Position numbers and translations under genes: made by a program. A stretch of DNA of 5,400 bases from Pseudomonadota bacterium (GTDB taxonomy: Bacteria; Pseudomonadota; Gammaproteobacteria; Xanthomonadales; Xanthomonadaceae): the NCBI GenBank assembly GCA_023457475.1, contig JAEWLO010000281.1, positions 1-5,400 on the forward strand, written 5' to 3'. Numbering within the stretch: position 1 is the first letter of the stretch; every line of letters begins with the position of its first letter. The notes under the pieces are model-generated. The model did not search any database, had not been told where the DNA came from, and worked only from the letters and a program-made list of their open reading frames with translations. This document shows, piece after piece, positions 1 to 3,902 of this stretch.

Positions 1-149
1 ACCCACACCCGACGGACCTAGGCTCGTAGACCCAACGCCGAGGGCTGTTCGCGACCAACCTAAACCGCCTAAAGGAACCGCGATCCAGGCCGATACACCG
101 CGTGAACCTCAGATTTTTCTGACCGCACGTCCAGCCAGGATCCGATTCC
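1..149. other. Non-coding region upstream of cheW
   Basis: I see no convincing coding sequence here. The stretch holds the sigma-28-like promoter at 70-96, a small TCAGA-TTTT-TCTGA hairpin candidate at 109-122, and an AGGA ribosome-binding site at 137-140, nine bases before the cheW start. No T-tract terminator of an upstream gene is visible, so the preceding gene must end further left. Confidence 0.6.
70..96 (+). promoter_or_regulatory. Sigma-28 (FliA) flagellar-class promoter for cheW
   Basis: The sequence reads TAAAGGAA, 11 bases, then GCCGATAC. The enterobacterial FliA consensus is TAAAGTTT-N11-GCCGATAA, so the -10 box matches 7 of 8, the -35 box matches 5 of 8 including the core TAAAG, and the spacer is exactly 11. 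A start site shortly after 96 would leave a leader of about 45 bases before the cheW ATG at 150. The promoter call rests on pattern match and on the target being a chemotaxis gene. Confidence 0.75.
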
Positions 150-638
150 ATGAACGACAGCAAGCACAGCGCCGCCAGCAGCGGTGGCGAGTTCCTCAGC
201 TTCACCCTGGGTGCCGAGCACTACGGCGTGGACATTCTCAAGGTCCAGGAAATCCGTGGCTATGACTCCGTCACCCGCGTGCCCGATGCCCCCGATTACA
301 TCAAGGGCGTCATCAACCTGCGCGGCACCATCGTGCCCGTCATCGACCTGCGCCTGAAGCTCCGCCTGGACGAAGCCCGGTACGACGCGTTCACCGTGAT
401 GATCGTGCTCAATGTCGAAGACCGCGTGGTCGGCATCGTGGTCGACAGCGTCTCCGACGTCATCCCGCTCAACGCCGACCAGATCCGACCCACCCCTGAA
501 TTCGGTGCCGCCGTCGATACGCGCTTCATCTCGGGCATCGGTACGCAGGACGATCGCATGCTCATCCTGCTCGACATCGAAACCCTGCTCGACAGCGCCG
601 ACATGGGCCAGACCTCGCTCGTTGAAGACGCCGCCTGA
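150..638 (+). CDS. cheW: Chemotaxis coupling protein CheW
   Basis: CheW is the cytoplasmic adaptor that joins chemoreceptors to the histidine kinase CheA in signalling arrays. The 162-residue product has the length of the family (E. coli CheW is 167) and is one CheW domain spanning about residues 13-152 after a short polar N-terminus. The segment VQEIRGYDSVTRVP (32-45) carries V32 and E34, equivalent to the receptor/CheA-interaction residues V36 and E38 of E. coli CheW. GVINLRGTIVPVIDLR (53-68) carries R58 in the conserved NLRG motif, equivalent to E. coli R62. The ATG at 150 follows AGGA at 137-140 with good spacing, and no better upstream start is seen. A FliA-type promoter precedes it. With two receptor genes downstream, it is likely the coupler for this gene cluster, although a second cheW elsewhere in the genome is possible. 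No key residue appears missing. Confidence 0.97.
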   Translation: MNDSKHSAASSGGEFLSFTLGAEHYGVDILKVQEIRGYDSVTRVPDAPDYIKGVINLRGTIVPVIDLRLKLRLDEARYDAFTVMIVLNVEDRVVGIVVDSVSDVIPLNADQIRPTPEFGAAVDTRFISGIGTQDDRMLILLDIETLLDSADMGQTSLVEDAA

Positions 639-681
639 GAGCTTCCAGTCAGAAATGTGACGTACCTCTCAAAAAGTCACT

Positions 682-707
682 TCAGATGTGTCGCGAAAGG
701 CCGATAG
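682..707 (+). promoter_or_regulatory. Weak sigma-28-like promoter candidate before the OB-fold gene
   Basis: GCCGATAG at 700-707 matches the FliA -10 consensus GCCGATAA in 7 of 8 positions. The best -35 is TCAGATGT at 682-689, with a 10-base spacer, one shorter than ideal. It matches a TCAAG-type -35 only in part. If active, it would give a leader of about 65 bases containing the hairpin at 727-743. The -10 is good and the -35 is poor, so it could be chance. Confidence 0.35.
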
Positions 708-726
708 CTCGTGTCAGGACCGCGTG

Positions 727-743
727 CCGTGGCGTTGCCACGG
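727..743 (+). promoter_or_regulatory. Perfect 7-bp hairpin in the leader of the OB-fold gene
   Basis: CCGTGGC (727-733), GTT, GCCACGG (737-743) form a perfect inverted repeat with a 3-base loop, or a 6-bp stem with a 5-base loop. No run of T follows, so it is not a standard intrinsic terminator. It lies 23 bases upstream of the ribosome-binding site at 767-771. It could be an mRNA-stabilising hairpin or a binding site; function unknown. Confidence 0.4.
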
Positions 744-780
744 ACCGGCCAACCATCCAAATCCCCCGGAGTATCTCCCG

Positions 781-1161
781 ATGAAGTCTCTGCTTGCCGT
801 GTTCTCGCTCGCCGTGCTGGCCACCTCGGCCGCCCCCGTTTCCGCCCAGTCGGCCATGATCCCGCCGGAACTGGCCCCGCGCTCGGTCGGCAAGGATGGC
901 ATGGTCTGCGGCAAGGTCGAAAAGGCCCGCTACGCCGAAGGTTCGGAAGGTCAGCCGACCTTCCTGTACATGGGCGGTGCGTTCCCGCGCCACACCTTCT
1001 CCGCCCGCATCGCCGGCACCAACCGCGGCAAGTTCAACTTCCCGCTGGAATCGCTGGAAGGCAAGACCGTCTGCGTGATCGGCACGATCCAGCGCGACGC
1101 CTCCCGCGCTGAAATCGAAGTCAGCGGCCCGGCGGGCCTGAAGCTGGCCGACATCAAGTAA
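781..1161 (+). CDS. Small secreted OB-fold-like protein, function unknown
   Basis: The product is 126 residues. Residues 1-22 form a Sec signal peptide: K2, a hydrophobic core LLAVFSLAVLATSAAP, and a PVSA|Q cleavage site, giving a mature periplasmic or secreted protein of about 104 residues. The mature part runs MVCGKVEKARYAEGSEGQPTF (41-61), then ARIAGTNRGKFNF (75-87), then GKTVCVIGTIQ (94-104). This beta-strand order resembles single OB-fold nucleic-acid-binding-like proteins in which a VCGKV strand and an RICVTGKI-like strand bracket a YxxGSxGxPTFL turn. The resemblance is recalled by pattern and was not searched. C43 and C98 could form a periplasmic disulfide. The ATG at 781 is preferred because CGGAG (767-771) lies nine bases upstream and the signal peptide starts there; a GTG at 688 opens the same frame but lacks a ribosome-binding site. 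It lies between cheW and a receptor gene, with no terminator on either side. Confidence 0.85.
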   Translation: MKSLLAVFSLAVLATSAAPVSAQSAMIPPELAPRSVGKDGMVCGKVEKARYAEGSEGQPTFLYMGGAFPRHTFSARIAGTNRGKFNFPLESLEGKTVCVIGTIQRDASRAEIEVSGPAGLKLADIK

Positions 1162-1172
1162 TTCCCGTACGT

Positions 1173-1225
1173 CCGGCCCCCCCGGCCCCGGCCGGCGTGG
1201 TCGCTGCAACCGGGACAACGCCCGG
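1173..1225 (+). promoter_or_regulatory. GC-only hairpin pair between the OB-fold gene and the first receptor
   Basis: The 93-base gap 1162-1254 holds two inverted repeats. CCGGCC (1173-1178) pairs with GGCCGG (1190-1195) across an 11-base C-rich loop that includes seven consecutive C (1177-1183). CCGGG (1210-1214) pairs with CCCGG (1221-1225). Neither is followed by T residues, so neither looks like an intrinsic terminator. No convincing sigma-28 promoter is seen here, which favours co-transcription of the receptor with the gene before it. Confidence 0.35.
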
Positions 1226-1254
1226 ACGCGTTTGCCACTGGAGATCGCACCACC

Positions 1255-3639
1255 ATGCAATGGATCAACAATCTCAAACTGATGCCGAAGTTGATGCTGA
1301 CTTTTGGCGTCCTGCTGCTGGTGATGCTGCTGCAAGGCATCGTGGCCTACCGGGGCCTGCACTCCCTCAACAATGTGACCACAGAACTGGCCGGCAATCG
1401 GATGGAAAGCATCCGCATGGCCGGTGAGATGCGTGGCATGCTCGGCGAATACCGCAACTCGGCCTACCAGGGCCTGATCCGCGCCAGCGACGACGTCAAG
1501 GCCGAGGCCAAGACCCGCGCCGCCGCGCTGCGCGCCAACATCGATACGTCGATGAAGAAGTACCCGGAACTGATCGACGGTCCGCAGCAGAAGAAGCTCT
1601 ATGACAGCTTCGCCAAGGAGTGGGCCGACTCCCTGGCCTCCTACGACGCCGTCACCGAAATGCTCGAACTCGACCTGCCCGATGACGCCATCGACACTTT
1701 CGTCGGCGAAACCCGCGGCAAGCACCAGAAGGCCTCGGCCGCCCTCGAGGCGCTGATCGCTGAAGACAACCGCCTCGCCCGCGCCTCGCGCGAAGAAGCC
1801 GCCTCCACCTACGCCGCCTCCGCCACGCTGACCGTCATCGCGCTGCTCGGCGGCGCCGCTGCCGGCCTGGTGCTGGTGTGGCTGTTCGCCCGTTCGCTGG
1901 TAGGCAGCGTGCGCGGTGCCGTCTCCGTCGCCAATGAAGTCGCCAGCGGCAAGCTGGACGGCCATATCGACGTCACCCGCAAGGACGAAGTCGGTGACCT
2001 GCTCCAGGCCATGCAGCGCATGCAGCGCGACCTGCGCGAGCGCACCGAGACCGAACAGGCCGTCGCCCGGGAGAACCTGCGCATCCGCACCGCGCTGGAC
2101 TACAGCTCCACGGGCGTCTACCTCACCGACGACACTCTGAACATCGTGTACGCCAACCGCGCCCTCGAGCAGACCCTGTCCCAGTACCAGGACGAGCTGC
2201 GCAAGGACCTGCCGGCGTTCGACGCCAGCGAAACCCTGGTCGGCCGACCGCTCACCGTGCTGGAGCACAACGGCGAAACCGACCCCACCCTGCTGGCCAA
2301 CCTGAAGCAGAACGGCGTGGCGCGTCGTGCCATGCAGTTCGGCGACGCCCAGTTCGCCCAGGTGGTCTCGGTGATCCGCAATGACGACGGCCACACCGTC
2401 GGCCACGTGGTGGAATGGCGCGACCGCACCCCGGAAGCGCTGGTGGAAGCCGAAGTAGCCCGCGTCATCGCCCAGGCCGCCGCCGGCGACCTCTCCGGCC
2501 GCATCGCTGCCGAAGGCAAGGAAGGCTTCTTCCTGCAGCTGGCCCAGCAGATCAACGGCCTGCTGGATGCCAATGCATCGAGCATCGAACAGATCTCCAG
2601 CCTGCTCACCGCCCTGTCGCAGGGCGACCTGACCGCGCGCATGCACGGCGACTTCCACGGTGTGTTCGCCACCATGCGCGACGACGCCAATGCCACCGCC
2701 GAACAGCTCAGCGGCATCGTCACCCGCATCAAGCAGTCCAGCCAGGCCATCAGCCAGGCTGCCAGCGAGATCGCCACCGGCAACAGCGACCTGTCGCGCC
2801 GTACCGAGCAGCAGGCGGCCAACCTGGAAGAAACCGCCGCCTCGATGGAGGAACTGACCTCCACCGTGCGCCAGAACGCCGAGCATGCCCGCCAGGCCAA
2901 CCAGCTCGCCATCGGCGCGCACACCGTCGCCTCGCAGGGCGGCGACGTGGTCGGCCAGGTGGTCACCACCATGAGCGCCATCCAGACCTCGTCCAAGAAG
3001 ATCGCCGAGATCATCTCGGTCATCGACGGCATCGCGTTCCAGACCAATATCCTGGCGCTCAACGCCGCAGTGGAAGCGGCGCGTGCCGGTGAGCAGGGCC
3101 GCGGTTTCGCGGTGGTCGCCTCGGAAGTGCGCACCCTGGCCCAGCGTTCGGCCGGAGCCGCCAAGGAAATCAAGGGCCTCATCGACGACTCCGTCGGCAA
3201 GGTCAATGATGGTTCGGCGCTGGTGCACAAGGCCGGCCAGACCATGGGCGAGATCGTCGCCTCGGTGCAGCGCGTGACCGACATCATGGCCGAGATCTCC
3301 GCCGCCTCGCAGGAGCAGTCCGCCGGTATCGAACAGGTCAACCAGACCGTCGTGCAGATGGATGAAACCACCCAGCAGAACGCCGCGCTGGTGGAAGAAG
3401 CGACCGCCGCCGCCCGCTCGATGGAAGAGCAGGCCGGTCACCTCAGCGACGCGGTTTCGATCTTCAACGTGGAAGAGCAGGCACAGGTCGCAGCGGTAAA
3501 GGCAGCACCGGCCCGCGCAGCACGCACCCCGCTCGCGGCCGCTCCGGCACCCGCACCCGTTCCGGCACCGGCACGCAAGACCGCCGGCCGTGCAGTCGCC
3601 GCCGCCGAACTGGCCGACGGAGACTGGCAGGAGTTCTGA
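1255..3639 (+). CDS. Methyl-accepting chemotaxis protein: 4HB sensor, HAMP, PAS, HAMP repeats, signalling hairpin
   Basis: This 794-residue transmembrane chemoreceptor signals through CheW and CheA. Transmembrane segments lie at about 12-32 and 190-212, with a helical periplasmic sensor of the four-helix-bundle type between them. HAMP follows (about 213-265, DEVG at 244-247), then a cytoplasmic PAS-like domain (about 272-392; NIVYANRAL from 296, EWRDRT at 387-392), then HAMP-like repeats marked by GDLSGRI (411-417) and GDLTARM (457-463). The signalling hairpin has predicted methylation sites Q519, E526, E533, E715 and E724 and a tip starting IAFQTNILALNAAVEAARAG (593-612). Distances from Q519 to tip F595 (76) and F595 to E715 (120) equal those in E. 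coli Tsr, so this is a 36H-class receptor. An Ala/Pro linker (about 742-788) ends in DWQEF, a CheR/CheB-docking pentapeptide. GGAG at 1240-1243 supports the start. The ligand is unknown. Confidence 0.96.
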   Translation: MQWINNLKLMPKLMLTFGVLLLVMLLQGIVAYRGLHSLNNVTTELAGNRMESIRMAGEMRGMLGEYRNSAYQGLIRASDDVKAEAKTRAAALRANIDTSMKKYPELIDGPQQKKLYDSFAKEWADSLASYDAVTEMLELDLPDDAIDTFVGETRGKHQKASAALEALIAEDNRLARASREEAASTYAASATLTVIALLGGAAAGLVLVWLFARSLVGSVRGAVSVANEVASGKLDGHIDVTRKDEVGDLLQAMQRMQRDLRERTETEQAVARENLRIRTALDYSSTGVYLTDDTLNIVYANRALEQTLSQYQDELRKDLPAFDASETLVGRPLTVLEHNGETDPTLLANLKQNGVARRAMQFGDAQFAQVVSVIRNDDGHTVGHVVEWRDRTPEALVEAEVARVIAQAAAGDLSGRIAAEGKEGFFLQLAQQINGLLDANASSIEQISSLLTALSQGDLTARMHGDFHGVFATMRDDANATAEQLSGIVTRIKQSSQAISQAASEIATGNSDLSRRTEQQAANLEETAASMEELTSTVRQNAEHARQANQLAIGAHTVASQGGDVVGQVVTTMSAIQTSSKKIAEIISVIDGIAFQTNILALNAAVEAARAGEQGRGFAVVASEVRTLAQRSAGAAKEIKGLIDDSVGKVNDGSALVHKAGQTMGEIVASVQRVTDIMAEISAASQEQSAGIEQVNQTVVQMDETTQQNAALVEEATAAARSMEEQAGHLSDAVSIFNVEEQAQVAAVKAAPARAARTPLAAAPAPAPVPAPARKTAGRAVAAAELADGDWQEF

Positions 3640-3656
3640 GCGCGCCGGCGCGCTCA
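3637..3656. repeat. 20-bp perfect palindrome overlapping the receptor stop codon
   Basis: Starting with the TGA stop, TGAGCGCGCC is followed directly by its reverse complement GGCGCGCTCA. In RNA this would give an 8-bp stem with a CCGG loop. No T-run follows, and the true terminator lies 57 bases further on. It could stabilise the transcript 3' end or bind a dimeric protein. Confidence 0.6.
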
Positions 3657-3712
3657 TCTCAGCGGAGTGCCACGCCCTGCGCGGCAACCTCGCACTAGCC
3701 GATCGAAACGCA

Positions 3713-3745
3713 CCCCGATGCCACGGCATCGGGGTTTTTTGTTTT
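3713..3745 (+). terminator. Strong Rho-independent terminator of the first receptor gene
   Basis: CCCCGATGC (3713-3721), loop CACG, and GCATCGGGG (3726-3734) form a perfect 9-bp GC-rich stem. It is followed by TTTTTTGTTTT (3735-3745). Stem, tetraloop and U-tract fit the classic intrinsic terminator. It lies about 75 bases after the stop codon and separates the first transcription unit from the second receptor gene. Confidence 0.93.
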
Positions 3746-3747
3746 CA

Positions 3748-3767
3748 AACCTGAACGCGCTCAGGTT
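3748..3767. repeat. Dyad AACCTGA-N6-TCAGGTT, possible operator
   Basis: A perfect 7-bp inverted repeat with a 6-base spacer (ACGCGC) lies after the terminator and ends seven bases before the putative sigma-28 -35 box at 3775. The size and symmetry fit a dimeric regulator site. It could instead form a hairpin at the 3' end of read-through transcripts. Confidence 0.4.
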
Positions 3768-3774
3768 GCATATC

Positions 3775-3801
3775 TCAATTCGGGGCCGACACGGCCGATA
3801 T
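3775..3801 (+). promoter_or_regulatory. Sigma-28-like promoter for the second receptor gene
   Basis: TCAATTCG, 11 bases, then GCCGATAT. The -10 box matches the FliA consensus in 7 of 8 positions, and the spacer equals that of the cheW promoter. The -35 TCAA is weaker against TAAAG but near the TCAAG form I recall for Pseudomonas FliA promoters. It lies after the terminator and before the receptor start, leaving a leader of about 90 bases. A 9-bp inverted repeat, GGGGCCGAC (3782-3790) and GTCGGCCCC (3829-3837), flanks the -10 box. Confidence 0.6.
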
Positions 3802-3869
3802 CCCCTATGCCTCGGCACGTATGTCGACGTCGGCCCCAGGGCCATCGCCACCACTCCAGGCATCGCAGC

Positions 3870-3902
3870 ATGCCCCCGACTGTAAAGATCCCTCTCCCAT
3901 GA
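3870..3902 (+). other. Possible 10-codon leader ORF coupled to the second receptor
   Basis: ATG at 3870 opens a frame encoding MPPTVKIPLP and stops at TGA 3900-3902, so the stop overlaps the receptor start codon as ATGA (3899-3902). CCAGG at 3856-3860 lies nine bases upstream of this ATG and is a better ribosome-binding site than the AAAGA (3884-3888) before the receptor ATG. This geometry is typical of translational coupling. A 10-codon frame can arise by chance, so this is tentative. Confidence 0.3.

Larger units (their letters stand above)
639..780. other. cheW to OB-fold gene intergenic leader
   Basis: This 142-base gap holds no gene. It contains a sigma-28-like -10 box at 700-707 with a weak -35, a perfect 7-bp hairpin at 727-743, and a CGGAG ribosome-binding site at 767-771. 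A shorter GTGAC/GTCAC pair (657-661, 676-680) is also present. There is no T-tract after any hairpin, so no intrinsic terminator separates cheW from the genes downstream. Confidence 0.5.

Noticed and set aside
1..60. Possible REP/GTAG-type palindrome near GTAG at 26-29
   Set aside because: Only a 4-bp CTCG/CGAG pairing is visible around it, far short of the long hairpins of Stenotrophomonas GTAG elements.
648..694. Short imperfect direct repeats (TCAGAAATGTG and TCAGATGTG) and a GTGAC/GTCAC pair after cheW
   Set aside because: Too short and too imperfect to support a function; no T-tract or paired spacing to indicate a terminator or operator.
688..780. GTG at 688 as an earlier start of the OB-fold gene
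   Set aside because: It has no ribosome-binding site and would put 31 polar residues before an intact signal peptide. The ATG at 781 has CGGAG at the right distance.
1194..1207. GG-N10-GC pattern like a sigma-54 promoter before the first receptor
   Set aside because: CGGCGT-N5-CTGCA matches the -24 element poorly (3 of 6), and such patterns are common by chance in a stretch this rich in G and C.
3541..3575. Pro/Ala codon repeats near the end of the first receptor as a variable tandem repeat
   Set aside because: The units are irregular and encode an ordinary flexible linker before the docking pentapeptide.
682..3729. 1015-codon open frame on the minus strand, and a 473-codon one at 3761-5182
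   Set aside because: Both lie opposite real genes. Their products are Gly/His/Asp/Val-rich and repetitive with no recognisable domain, as expected when GC-biased third positions remove antisense stops. The first also runs across a terminator and several gene ends.
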